NCBI GenBank assembly: GCA_012295275.1
Contig: CM022666.1
Span: 15,539,272-15,571,771, forward strand
DNA from: Chrysomallon squamiferum
Lineage: Eukaryota; Mollusca; Gastropoda; Neomphalida; Peltospiridae
Direction of reading: 5' to 3'
Length of the DNA: 32,500 bases
The stretch's first letter is position 1, and the number at the start of each line of letters is the position of its first letter. Positions 1 through 10,850 of this stretch are shown in pieces. A model generated the notes under the pieces. It was not told the DNA's origin and did no database searches. It worked only from the letters and a program-made list of their open reading frames with translations. The position numbers and the translations under genes are program-made.

Positions 1-55
1 AAAAAAAATAAAAAAAAAAAAAAAAAAATAAAAATAAGAAAAAAAAATAAAAAAA
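1..55. repeat. A-rich tract at window edge
   Basis: Nearly pure A with scattered T and one G. It could be a decayed AAAAT-type repeat or the tail of a retroposon that lies outside the window; nothing here decides. Confidence 0.85.
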
Positions 56-839
56 TCGGTGATCGCTTTAATTACACGTCTGCAGGTGTTTGACACTGCG
101 TTCTGTCATTAAGAAAAAAAATTCACCCACACCTCGACATCAAGATGGCTGGATCAGATTACAAGACAGACATGTACGTACATACACATTACCTGCACCG
201 CCTCTTTACACGTGTTTCTCATTTGCTGGGGTGGGGGTAGGGGGCAGGGGGGGTAAGGTACATGACACCAGCTGTGCTGCACGTGCGAAATGTCTGTTCG
301 GAATTTTGGGAGGTGAAAAACAGATTATATGTAATTATGCCTCAGTGTGTGTGTGTCTTCATATAAGTAAAATATACTTCATTTTTTTTTTTGATATGAT
401 ATTTTCAAATATAACATAAAATGTATTCATCTTCAGTTATACCAAGATAAAAACTGTAACGGCCAAAACATACATCAGTATGAACGTGTTCTTGAAAGGA
501 TCTTACATTGTCACATTTTCTATTCTAGAACGGGAAAGAAATAAAATAAAAGATTAATAAAAATAAGTTTTATTTGAAGAAGCACTCAGCACGTTTATTT
601 ACATTGTTACCCGATATCTTAGACAAAGTTAACGATTATTCAAATAATTAGAAGGCAAAATAATGCGACAATGGAAAGATTACTTTTTGAGATTAGCAAT
701 AAGGAATGTGTTTTATGCTCCCTCCCATAAACAGGTAAAAATATATGAAGATTTTCATAAATCAACGTGGTGACGTCACTGAATAGGGATAGGGAGGAGC
801 ACATTATCTTTTAATTTACCCTGGTCATAATTCAGCGAC
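56..839. other. Non-coding AT-rich stretch, no gene seen
   Basis: Unique sequence with a short G-rich patch near 230-255. The frame open at 90-419 has no domain or codon character and is taken as chance. A perfect CRE palindrome lies near the right end. Confidence 0.6.
771..778. promoter_or_regulatory. Perfect CRE palindrome (TGACGTCA)
   Basis: Matches the CREB/ATF full site; flanking bases extend the palindrome to GTGACGTCAC. Function is inferred from the motif only. Confidence 0.35.
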
Positions 840-1500
840 GTTTTGAAGTAGGCCCATGCACTTTACAAAATACAAATAGAATGTGTTGCAAGCAGTGATA
901 GATAAAACAGAACTGCCAACAAAGAAGTGAAAATCATCTCTGTGACATCGCCGACATGTTTCGTGTCAGAAAGAGATAAGAAGTCTGTTTGTGATTTACG
1001 TTTTCCTCCGAGGATGTGTTGTTCGTCGTCAAAGTGTGACCGTTATGAACTGCAAGGCGTCAGACGTCATTCCCGTGTTTGTCGTACATTAACGTAACTC
1101 GTTTAGTATTCTCCGTTCTGTATTTTGTTTCCTGTAACGACTGAACCAAAGGCCACGCTACTCATCTGAAAACTGGAAACTGTAGAACTTCCTTTGTACG
1201 ATTATAAAACAAAGTTTAATTCGTCGCAGTTTACTGCCATGTTTCAGATTGGAAAATCACGTTTTTATTGCTTCTTTTATTTTCCGATGCTATCCTACTG
1301 TGAAGGACGCTGCGCGTGCACGTTGTAATTTCACCTGCACGTGAGATGCACGTTCGGCGCGCGCACCATGGCGGTATTATGAGAGAAGACGGAGAGTGTT
1401 AATTAAAAACTGATTGAATTACCTCGAACAGAATAGTGAGATTCGTGGCGGGAAGTCGGCAGACGATAAACTAAACGAGCTACAAATCGAATGACGATTA
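840..1500. other. GC-richer unique island, no coding frame supported
   Basis: Composition is more balanced than the flanks and CpG dinucleotides are common, unlike the microsatellite blocks on the right. It may be a cis-regulatory element or a promoter region. No long frame or splice-bounded exon could be supported on either strand. Confidence 0.45.
1317..1382 (+). promoter_or_regulatory. TGCACG motif cluster with E-box and YY1-like ATG
   Basis: TGCACGT occurs three times (1317, 1336, 1347) within 38 bases. The middle copy contains the E-box CACGTG at 1338-1343. A GC-only stretch follows, then ACCATGGCGG, which resembles a YY1 site. Its ATG at 1368 opens only a four-codon frame ending in TGA at 1380-1382. 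The arrangement is promoter-like but unproven. Confidence 0.3.
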
Positions 1501-1643
1501 TGATTCATATTTTTATTGGTGTATGAGTTTTTCTCAAGTTACATTTTACAGTTTATCGACGAGTTCGAGAAATGAAATCGTTTAATGAGAAATCTGCTCC
1601 AACTGTCCTTCATAAATTCATTATTTGGTTTACGGTAGACTGA

Positions 1644-1649
<6 letters not shown>

Positions 1650-1682
<33 letters not shown>

Positions 1683-1689
1683 TTTTTTT
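1650..1689. repeat. Poly(T) tract
   Basis: A run of 25 T (1650-1674), a short AATT-type break, then a further T run to 1689. Confidence 0.95.
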
Positions 1690-1740
1690 ACTCTTAATAA
1701 CAGAAAATCAATTAAAAATAATAATAATTATATAAAAAAA

Positions 1741-1745
<5 letters not shown>

Positions 1746-1828
<83 letters not shown>
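1746..1828. repeat. (AG)n microsatellite, 83 bp
   Basis: Uninterrupted AG dinucleotides. The purine tract could adopt triplex DNA, but no functional evidence is visible. Confidence 0.98.
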
Positions 1829-1831
<3 letters not shown>

Positions 1832-1937
1832 ACAAGGGTTCAGATAATGTAAAAGTAAGAGAGACGGAGAAAGAGAAAGAGAGTCGGAGAAATACAGACA
1901 GAGTCAGAGAGAACTAGAAAAAGAGAGAGAAAAGATG

Positions 1938-1940
<3 letters not shown>
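1829..1940. repeat. Decayed AG-rich sequence between two AG arrays
   Basis: Purine-rich with frequent GAGA and AGAAAG pieces and a motif ACAAGGG (1832-1838) that recurs after the next AG array. Confidence 0.8.

Positions 1941-2033
<93 letters not shown>
1941..2033. repeat. (AG)n microsatellite, 93 bp
   Basis: Uninterrupted AG dinucleotides followed by ACAAGGG at 2033-2039, like the preceding array. Confidence 0.98.
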
Positions 2034-2035
<2 letters not shown>

Positions 2036-2320
2036 AGGGCTCGGAATTATAAAAGAGAAAAACAGAGAAACGGACGATCTGAACTTGACAGTAAAAGAGA
2101 TGATGAGAAACAAAGGTATGAAGACAAAGAAATGAGATTATAGTGAAACAAACGTAGAGAGAAAAGAATGGCAGGTACACGGAGAGAAAGAGACAGAGGA
2201 AAAAAGATATGAAAGGAGACAGATACAGAAATAAATATAGAGACAGGGAGAAAAGAAGAGAAAGGGACAGAGAGATATATAGAAAGAGACAGAGAGAGAG
2301 AGAGAGAGAGAGAAAAAAAG
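2034..2320. repeat. Purine-rich decayed AG region
   Basis: Plus-strand sequence dominated by A and G with GAGACAGAG-type pieces and a short clean AG run at about 2290-2312. Frames translate to Arg/Glu repeats and are not genes. Confidence 0.85.
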
Positions 2321-2397
2321 TCGCTTTGACGTTAAATCTATCTAAACGCGATTTAAAATCATCAGAGACAGGTTACAGATTAAGACTAGTCTGATTT

Positions 2398-2398
2398 A

Positions 2399-2452
<54 letters not shown>
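2398..2452. repeat. (TAA)n microsatellite
   Basis: About 18 perfect TAA units. Confidence 0.98.
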
Positions 2453-2453
<1 letters not shown>

Positions 2454-2726
2454 TTTTAATTAAAAAAAATGTAAAAGATATTATAATTTATTTTTCTTTT
2501 TTTTTACGTAAGACATTTAACAAAGAAACCACAAACACAATTTATCGTTGATTTCTTTTTTTTTTTCTTCTAAATGTTTAAAATTACAGTAATAAAGTTA
2601 TGAAAATATCAGCTCAGATTTTTAATAACACTAAAATGTAATGAAATTAGGGATAATTATCGTCTGCCTCGGAACACCCAGGAATATTAATCTGTCAATG
2701 AAACGATGGCTCGTCTTGCTCACCAG

Positions 2727-2734
2727 TGACGTCA
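2727..2734. promoter_or_regulatory. Perfect CRE palindrome (TGACGTCA)
   Basis: Full CREB/ATF consensus inside a GC-richer island. Motif evidence only. Confidence 0.35.
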
Positions 2735-2903
2735 TCCCAGCGCGGAAATCAAATAAGGCCGACAACTCGTGGTTAATGTGCAAATTTGCGTCGAATTGGA
2801 GCTGCGCGCGCACTGAACGAGATGGGAAATTAGCAGGTAATGACAGCCTCGACACTTCAGAAGTGTGACAAAGTTTTTCACGCAGTAAAGAATACGAGGA
2901 ATG

Positions 2904-2925
2904 TTTTTTTTTTTTTTTTTTTTTT
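2904..2925. repeat. Poly(T) tract
   Basis: 22 consecutive T. Confidence 0.95.
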
Positions 2926-3060
2926 AATAAATCGCTCGACTGGGAGCTTTCCATTAGCGAGCTCAGCAGCGACGATCAGCGATAGACCGGGCACCCCGCT
3001 GTGCTGCGCCTGCCGAGTACCAGTCACTTCATCTGTCATTCCACTGACTCATTCTACTGC

Positions 3061-3427
3061 TGCTCAGTCTTTTTGTGTTTTTTTTTGTTTTTGTTTTTTG
3101 GACTCGTATATTGTTCTTTGTCTAACAGATTTTGGCTTAAAACCGTAGCAGTTACCATCATCACCATCAACAACCACTGCCCATCTTCTTCATCGACATC
3201 GACATCATCATCATCTCGTCATTACTGTTTATACCAATGTCGTGCACGTCACAGCCAACGTCTATTTTAACAATTTCTGTGTGTGTCAGAGATTCCTGAT
3301 CTAGTTCAGTGACATTTGCTCTTGTGTCTCTGAAGCTGCGTTTCATTCAAGCAAATTTTCTTGTCTGCAGTTCTATGTAATTTTAATTTATTTTGTAACA
3401 GGAACAAAATTTATATGTATATATGTA

Positions 3428-3430
<3 letters not shown>
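3061..3430. other. Non-coding stretch, T-rich and CAT/TCA-rich
   Basis: Contains T-rich sequence at 3070-3100 and imperfect ATC/CATCAT runs near 3155-3215. No gene seen. Confidence 0.6.

Positions 3431-3431
<1 letters not shown>

Positions 3432-3475
<44 letters not shown>
3432..3475. repeat. (TG)n microsatellite
   Basis: About 22 TG units ending in GCGCGT. Confidence 0.97.
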
Positions 3476-3479
<4 letters not shown>

Positions 3480-3641
3480 TCAAATAAAAAAAAAAAAATT
3501 AAAAATAAAAATAAAAATAACCTATTACAGGTGGAACTAGATTTCTCAAAACACAGTGATCTAAATCATCATCATTATTTTTGCTTTCATTTTCATCATA
3601 ATCATTCTCATCACTATTTTCATTACTTATTTATTTGTATA

Positions 3642-3690
3642 CTTATTTATTTATTTATTTATTATATTTATTTATTTATTTATTTATTAT
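3642..3690. repeat. (TTTA)n microsatellite, imperfect
   Basis: Two TTTA runs separated by an ATTATA break. Confidence 0.93.
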
Positions 3691-3779
3691 ATCTGCATCT
3701 TTATTTCAGTGAACAGGTTTTCTTTTCCCTCTTATTTTCACTTTCTAACTAATATTTACTCATTCATTTTCTCTCTCGA

Positions 3780-4262
3780 CAGAGCGAAGAGCTCCCCAAA
3801 TGAATAATTATTATTCCGAAACGTCTAACGATAAAACATGATCACTGCATCTGTCTGTCTGTCGGTGCGTCTCTCTGTGATGCAAGCCATTACATGAAAC
3901 GAGTGAGAGAGCGAGACAGGGTGATACACAGGGGGGTTGGTGTAGATTACCCCCCAGCTGACGCACACGGCTTTCAAGCCTGAGAACGTCCTCCGTTCGT
4001 TCTCGGCTGCCTCTTAAATCGCGATCCCCTATCACATATTTTTCTATTGTAAGGCAAATGGCCGCTATTGCCAACTCAATTAACCCATCCTGTCTGTTGA
4101 GGATTTGCTATGATTAATCGATCATTTTCCATATTTGCAATTACCCCTCCCTATTGGCAATTTGTCAGTTTCAATCTGAACAGTTCTCGCAGATGGGGAC
4201 GGCTCGGGTAGGATCGGCTTTCATCGTAATTTACCGAATGTCCTGACGTCCGCCCTTGCAAA
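3780..4262. other. GC-richer unique island, candidate cis-regulatory element
   Basis: Balanced sequence abutting a 31-base poly(A). From 4080 to 4170 it holds ATTAATCGAT (homeodomain/Onecut-like), CAATTA and TTGGCA-type motifs. The minus-strand frame at 4074-3811 shows no known domain and is not called a gene. Confidence 0.4.
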
Positions 4263-4270
4263 GCAGACGA

Positions 4271-4271
<1 letters not shown>

Positions 4272-4302
<31 letters not shown>
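4272..4302. repeat. Poly(A) tract, 31 bases
   Basis: 31 consecutive A, with another A run at about 4335-4349. No retroposon body was recognised upstream. Confidence 0.95.
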
Positions 4303-4304
<2 letters not shown>

Positions 4305-4349
4305 AATGAAAACAAAACAAATCTTGAAGAAATGAAAAAAAAAAAAAAA

Positions 4350-4759
4350 GAAAGAAGAAAAACTCGAAGGTGTCAAAATCGCCTTCGGGCTAAGATTGCG
4401 AATAAGGGCAAGACAACAAAGTGTTAAATGTAAAACATATAAATACATCATTTCCTATTCCACGCGTCAGAATTAAACTTCCCTTTCAGCCAATTTAACA
4501 GTTCATTTAACGCGATAATTCAAAAATAAGGCATGATGGGTAATTAACAAGACAACACAAAAATGGCGGTAATTTAAAATTCATTGATGTTAAAATTATA
4601 CTGCAGAAGTATCATTTTACGATGTATGAATAAAACAGTGTACAGTTGTTGGTGTTACAGTATTCATTGGCATTTACATGAAACTGACAAGAAGACAAAT
4701 CAAAGAAGAAAAGGAAGCAAGAAAGAGACAACCACAACCTATAAACCCACAAACTTAGT

Positions 4760-4760
<1 letters not shown>
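4350..4760. other. Unique AT-rich stretch, nothing recognised
   Basis: Contains AAAATGGCGGTAA near 4560, YY1-like. No coding frame supported. Confidence 0.55.
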
Positions 4761-4815
<55 letters not shown>

Positions 4816-4816
4816 T
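4761..4816. repeat. (TAA)n microsatellite
   Basis: About 18 TAA units, followed by decayed GTA-type triplets to about 4860. Confidence 0.97.
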
Positions 4817-5008
4817 AATGTTGGTAGCAGTAGTAGTTGAGGTTGTAGTAGTAGTAGGGAAGAGTGTTATAAATAATTATTTCAAAGAAAAAAAAATGCA
4901 AATATAATACTTGTACATATTATTCATACCATACAATAACACTGATATATTTCATAATTATCTTCAATGGATTTACTACTACTATTACCACTAATACTAA
5001 TACTAATA

Positions 5009-5009
5009 C

Positions 5010-5054
<45 letters not shown>
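5009..5054. repeat. (ATT)n microsatellite
   Basis: About 15 perfect units preceded by ACTATTACCACTAAT-type degenerate triplets. Confidence 0.97.
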
Positions 5055-5151
5055 CATTATTACTGTTTTCTTTTTGTTAATATTTTTATAATTGTTATCG
5101 TTTTAAAGTATGGCTTCATAATATCCTTTGAAAAGTGACTGGAAGAATCTC

Positions 5152-6097
<946 letters not shown>

Positions 6098-6122
6098 TGT
6101 CTATCTATCTATCTATCTATCT
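6098..6122. repeat. (CTAT)n microsatellite
   Basis: Six tetranucleotide units, followed by short TG and TA runs to about 6163. Confidence 0.93.
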
Positions 6123-6387
6123 GTATGTGTGTTTATGTGCGTGTGTGTGTGTATATATATATCTACTTATGCACACATGCAACCAAAAACATATAGACAC
6201 AGATGTTCAACATTTATTACACACACACACGTTAAAAAACTCAGTCAAATACATAATTATAGGTATAATTAGGTATAATTATATTCCTTCTGAAAAATTA
6301 ATCATAAATGAAAAGTGGAGTCGTATACATCGACGATTCTACATCTACCAAAACAATTTATCAGCCAACTACAACGACGTCGTCTGA

Positions 6388-6915
6388 GACGTCTCACATG
6401 GGGCAGCCGTCGCATCAGACGTATCAGTGGGACGTTACAGGTGTATTTTTACATACGTACTCGACGTATTAAAGTGACAACAAAGAGGTAGATGTGTACC
6501 AGTGTACGCACGTCTTTGAATACTTTTCTCGTCAGACACACGTATTGCAGTGAACAAACGCACAGATGTCTGAAGTAGGTAATCGTTGTGCTGCACATTT
6601 CACGAGAGGCTGATATTGTATTAGACGTATTACAGGGACACGGTGTCTCATTTATACGTCGATTATTGGACAGACATCGTATTAGACGTATCAGTACGCA
6701 AATACGTCGTGTTACGGGACGTAAATCGTATTAAATGCCTCACATGGGACAGATATCGCTTTAGACAGATTACAGTGAACACACGTATAGACTGATGTCT
6801 CACAGTGTACAATAATCTATCACACGACAACATATGTGCGTACTGCAGTCAGGTTAGTCGTCGTACTGGACGTCTCAAGTGATTAGCACGTCGTGTCGGA
6901 CGTCTCAAGGAAACA
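6388..6915. repeat. Decayed minisatellite, ~30-bp unit beginning GACGTCTCA/GATGTCTCA
   Basis: Degenerate copies begin at 6388, 6418, 6463, 6491, 6624, 6685, 6734, 6764, 6794, 6838, 6869 and 6899. The clearest spacings are 30 (6388-6417), 30 (6734-6763), 30 (6764-6793), 29 (6794-6822), 31 (6838-6868) and 30 (6869-6898). A typical unit starts GACGTCTCA or GACGTATTA, continues CAGTGGGACA or similar, and ends in a CGTATTA-like piece. Other intervals are disrupted by indels. It is CpG-rich against an AT-rich background. Confidence 0.75.
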
Positions 6916-7500
6916 TTTTAAGGGAGGATGTGGGTTTGTCATCGGAAACCCTGCTGTCGCTGTCGCATGAACGCGAGAACTCGGGGAACAAGCCACGCCA
7001 CATGCTGAGCGGATCTCGTTGACAAATTATAGTTTAATATTTGTTATGATAACAAACCGACAAATCCATCAGTCTCTCTAACCATTCATTAAACTATCAC
7101 TGGTGCAGAAACGCCAAAAAAAAAAAAAAAACCCTACACGACGTTCACCTTAGCTTGGTTGTTAGCTAGTGCACGTTCTACTGCTCACAACCGCATCGAC
7201 GTGAAAGCAAGAGGCTACATGAACATCTACGACTGGGTGACAGTCGCTGCAGTGCGCGGAGTAAAACATTGTTATTAAAGCGACGAAGAACAAGCGACTG
7301 ACAAGCACACTCTTTTTGGAACTTGCCGTCCGATAGACTCGGGTCGCCAGCAAAACTAGATTGGTTCTTGTCACTTGAACAAAGACTTCAAATAAGTCTT
7401 ACCCAGGTGTCAGAGCGCTTCTCTTTCAACGTGTATCTGTTTTCACCACACCTGGAGCTCTCAGCCAGGACTAGGGCATAACAGGTGAAAAACAAGAACA
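6916..7500. other. GC-richer unique island with E-box cluster
   Basis: CpG-containing unique sequence with a poly(A) at about 7117-7131. CAGGTG/CACCTG E-boxes occur near 7405, 7449 and 7482, and AGGTGTCA resembles a T-box half site. A minus-strand frame at 7374-7162 has no recognised domain. Confidence 0.4.
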
Positions 7501-8217
7501 TCAAAACACACCAAAAAAACCCCAAGTCTTCAGTCATCATCGAAAATAACCTTTCTGGAAATCTTTATTTAGGGTTGAAAATACAAGATCATAAATTTTC
7601 CTGTCCTGGTTTCCCCCTGAACAACGTGATCAAAGGCAATATTTCATTCCCGAAATGAAGTTAAAAAAAGAAAAGAAAGAAAGAAGAAAAAAAAAAGTAA
7701 AAAAAGAACAGCGAAAAAAAAAAGAGGACAAGACGTTCAAATAGAGTTTTAGAAATTTGAATATAGTTTATAAAAATGTAACCAAACTGAATTTACAGTG
7801 TTACTTACTGAAGTAACGGTTGTGGTTTTTTTTAAGTCGATAACATCATACTGCAGTAGACGAACATTTAATATTAAAGAAATATTTTTAATTTTTATTT
7901 ACACAGAACACGAACTGGTCCAGTTGTAGAACTTGTTGTCTTCTGTAACAAGTATGTCGTTCTTTCACTCATTTCTGTAAAGTGTGTGTATAATGTATGA
8001 GCGCGTATGCACCAGTGTTTAATGCATACAGGTATGTGTATACGTCTATTATTTATTTTTAATTGTTTATTTAGTTATATACTTATTTTATTTTATTTCT
8101 CAGTATATATTATTATTTCTCTTTATTTATTTATTTATTATTTTTTTTTTTTTATTAATTTTTTTATTGTTATTGTGACTGTTGTTGTTTTTATTATTAT
8201 TATTAATATTATTTTTA

Positions 8218-8218
<1 letters not shown>
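7501..8218. other. AT-rich non-coding stretch
   Basis: A-rich near 7660-7730, otherwise unique to about 8040, then T-rich sequence leading into the ATT array. No gene seen. Confidence 0.6.

Positions 8219-8291
<73 letters not shown>
8219..8291. repeat. (ATT)n microsatellite, 73 bp
   Basis: Perfect ATT units passing into decayed GTA triplets to about 8330. Confidence 0.98.
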
Positions 8292-8292
<1 letters not shown>

Positions 8293-8422
8293 GTAGTAGA
8301 AGTAATAGTAGTAGTAGTAGTTGTAGCAACAGTATTACTATTAGATAAATATAATATATAATGTTAAGAAAAAATGTTCAAAACCAACAAACAAGAACAT
8401 AAATAAAACAAATAATAAAAAA

Positions 8423-8424
<2 letters not shown>

Positions 8425-8490
<66 letters not shown>

Positions 8491-8491
8491 A
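8425..8491. repeat. (AAAT)n microsatellite
   Basis: About 16 tetranucleotide units. Confidence 0.98.
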
Positions 8492-8768
8492 ATATTTAAT
8501 TAAAAGTCAAATATTGTAGAATTTGATTTAACACAGATAATAAATAAAATTTTACAATGAATATTTTTACCCACATATACTTATTTGGGAAAAGATGTTT
8601 ATTATTATGAAAATGATGTTCAGAAGTTAATATTAGCTTAAATATATAAATACTATCACATATTATTATTAACACATAGACTCAGTTCTGTTAAAATTAC
8701 TGCTTTTATTGCAATAAATATTATTTAATTTATAATCCGCGAGTCTGTATATCTTATATACCTAATGA
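8492..8768. other. AT-rich unique stretch, nothing recognised
   Basis: No frame, motif cluster or repeat worth naming. Confidence 0.6.
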
Positions 8769-8845
<77 letters not shown>

Positions 8846-8905
8846 TAATAATAATAATAATATAATAAAAATAATAATAATAATAATATTAATAATAAAA
8901 ATCAC
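8769..8905. repeat. (AAT)n microsatellite with interruptions
   Basis: A clean run to about 8841, then AAAAT and TATAAT breaks. Confidence 0.97.
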
Positions 8906-8979
8906 AACAACAATAACAGCAGGAACAAAAACAACAATAAGAATAATAATGATCAGAATAATTTTGCTATCTTTAAATA

Positions 8980-9164
8980 AATCTATCTCTCTTTCAATAA
9001 GTTAATCTTTCTATCGATCTATCAGTTCATATGTCTTTTTGTCTGTCTTTCTCTCTATCTATCTACCTGCATACCTACCAACCTACCTACCTATCTACCT
9101 ACCTACCTATCTCTCTGTTTATCTATCCGTCCGTATTCTTAGTTATATCCATATCTATCTATGT

Positions 9165-9166
<2 letters not shown>
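8980..9166. repeat. Degenerate (CTAT/CCTA/CTGT) tetranucleotide region
   Basis: Imperfect four-base units built on CTAT and CTAC, leading into a CT array. Confidence 0.85.

Positions 9167-9250
<84 letters not shown>
9167..9250. repeat. (CT)n microsatellite, 84 bp
   Basis: Uninterrupted CT, ending with GTCTCTCTC. Confidence 0.98.
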
Positions 9251-9259
<9 letters not shown>

Positions 9260-10088
9260 AATCAGTTTGTTATATCATATCACCAGTGACAATAAAAGTT
9301 TTTAAGAACTACTCATATTAAATGAAGAACATTTTCGCTTTCTTATCATTTTAAGAATTTTTAAACTACAAAAAATAAATTTAAAAGAAATTATTAGTAT
9401 TAAACAAAAAATAATAAAATAACATTATTTGTTTTTTAAATAGTTTTATATTTTATAAATGTTTATATTTTATTTGCAAAATTGAATGTATATATACATA
9501 TGAATTAATTAATGTAAAGAAATTACCAGGTATTTTAATTATAATTCGTTGGGAATTAATAAAAACTACCCCAACATTTAACCATATCTCTTAATTAATT
9601 GAAAACATCAGTTTTTTTATTTATAAAATTATGCATTTTATAAATATATGTTTTATTTTATTATTTTATTTATGCTGTTTATTTTTTTGATAATGCCAGC
9701 TCAACAAATACCGCACTAATTAATTAAAATTAAATAAAACCTGTTTATTTTGTAAATTATAAATTAATGTTTATTTCATTGTGTGTTTATTTCATGTGCA
9801 GATATTATATCTTTCACATTCACTATTACTTTAACTATATCTTTTACATACAAAGATATTTTTAAAATCTCTGTGATAGCAGAAATGGTGTTTGTCCATT
9901 TCATACATTAAAAAATGTAATTCATTCGACTATTTCATATTTTAAAAAATATTTTAAAAATCGGTTCCACACAGAACATTTTATTATGAATATCTACATC
10001 AGAAATACGATTGTATTTTAAATGTTTGTTTCGCATATGCAATATTATTTTACATGTTTAATTCTTTTTGCTTATTTCTGTGACTGTC
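9251..10088. other. Very AT-rich unique stretch, no gene
   Basis: Holds TTTATA/TAAATTAT-type pieces related to the array that follows, and one copy (9736-9766) of a 31-bp sequence repeated exactly at 11445-11475. Confidence 0.6.
9736..9766 (+). repeat. 31-bp direct repeat, copy 1
   Basis: Identical over 31 bases to 11445-11475. It begins AAAACCTGTTTATTTTG and ends TATAAATTA. Confidence 0.85.
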
Positions 10089-10475
10089 TATTTTATATTT
10101 ATGAATTATTCAGCAATATTGTTAATTTTATATTCATAGATTATTGTAAAATATTTTACATGATTATTTACTATAGGATATATTCTATTCATAAACAAGC
10201 AATATTGTAGACTATTTTATACTTATAAATTATTGACAATATTTTCTATTTTATAATTACGGATCTACCAAATATTAGCCCTTTTTTACTTATGAATTAT
10301 TTTGTCTATGCTGTACATTTTATACTTATCAATTACTGTATAATATTGTGTATTTTATATTAATAAATTATTATACAGTATTCAAAACACTATTAATTAT
10401 ATAACAATATTTCTTTTTTTTTTACTTACGAATTATTGTATAATGCTGTATATTTTGTACATATAATCGTTTACT
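10089..10475. repeat. Decayed AT-rich tandem array, ~34-bp unit
   Basis: Units begin TATTTTATA or close variants and continue CTTATGAATTATTGTATAA-like. Starts at about 10089, 10123, 10152, 10181, 10213, 10247, 10280, 10316, 10351, 10391, 10412 and 10451 give mostly 29-40-bp spacing. Confidence 0.65.
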
Positions 10476-10667
10476 CTCTGTGTGATATTCATGCATTTAA
10501 GAATGGCTATATTTTGTTTAATTATAAAATAAATATTTATATGCAGTTTGAACATTAGTAAGTAATCTACATATTTATACAAATTGTTCTTCTTACGTAA
10601 TTACGAATTTTACGTGATTATTTTATACATAACATAGATCAAATATTTAACTGATACGACCAATCTT
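10476..10667. other. AT-rich stretch, nothing recognised
   Basis: Unique or heavily decayed AT-rich sequence. Confidence 0.55.
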
Positions 10668-10850
10668 ATTTAAATAAATAAATAAATAAATAAATAAACA
10701 AACAGACATATAAATAAAAAGACAAACAAATAAACAAACAAATAAATGAATGAATGAATGAATAAATAAATAAACAAACAAACAAATAAATAAATAAACA
10801 AATAAAGAAACAAATAAATAAATAAGTAAATAAGTAAGTAAGTAAATAAA
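10668..10850. repeat. (AAAT)n with CAAA/GAAT variants
   Basis: About 180 bases of tetranucleotide repeats with AAAC, AATG and AAGT substitutions spreading as sub-blocks. Confidence 0.95.

Larger units (their letters stand above)
2640..3060. other. GC-richer unique island, possible regulatory element
   Basis: Balanced composition with CpGs, a perfect CRE at 2727-2734, TAAT homeodomain-type cores and a GCGCGCGC stretch near 2805. It is split by a 22-base T run at 2904-2925. Short overlapping frames on both strands show no protein family. Confidence 0.4.

Noticed and set aside
1904-2180. Open frames translating to Ser-Leu or Arg-Glu repeats, also at 5116-5424, 9031-9321 and 12791-13050
   Set aside because: Direct translations of AG/CT microsatellites, which lack stop codons by composition.
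4272-4302. Poly(A) tracts considered as tails of SINE or LINE insertions, also at 13162, 17929 and 21487
   Set aside because: No RNA polymerase III promoter boxes, reverse-transcriptase motifs or target-site duplications could be made out around them.
6388-6915. Possible CRISPR-like array (about 30-bp repeats)
   Set aside because: Units are directly tandem without unique spacers, strongly diverged, and in a eukaryote-like context.
8007-8348. Frames rich in Ile, Tyr, Asn or Leu runs, also at 21054-21296, 22040-22634, 26539-26799 and 31691-32185
   Set aside because: Translations of ATT/AAT and AAAT arrays, some resembling membrane proteins only because of repeated Ile, Phe and Leu.
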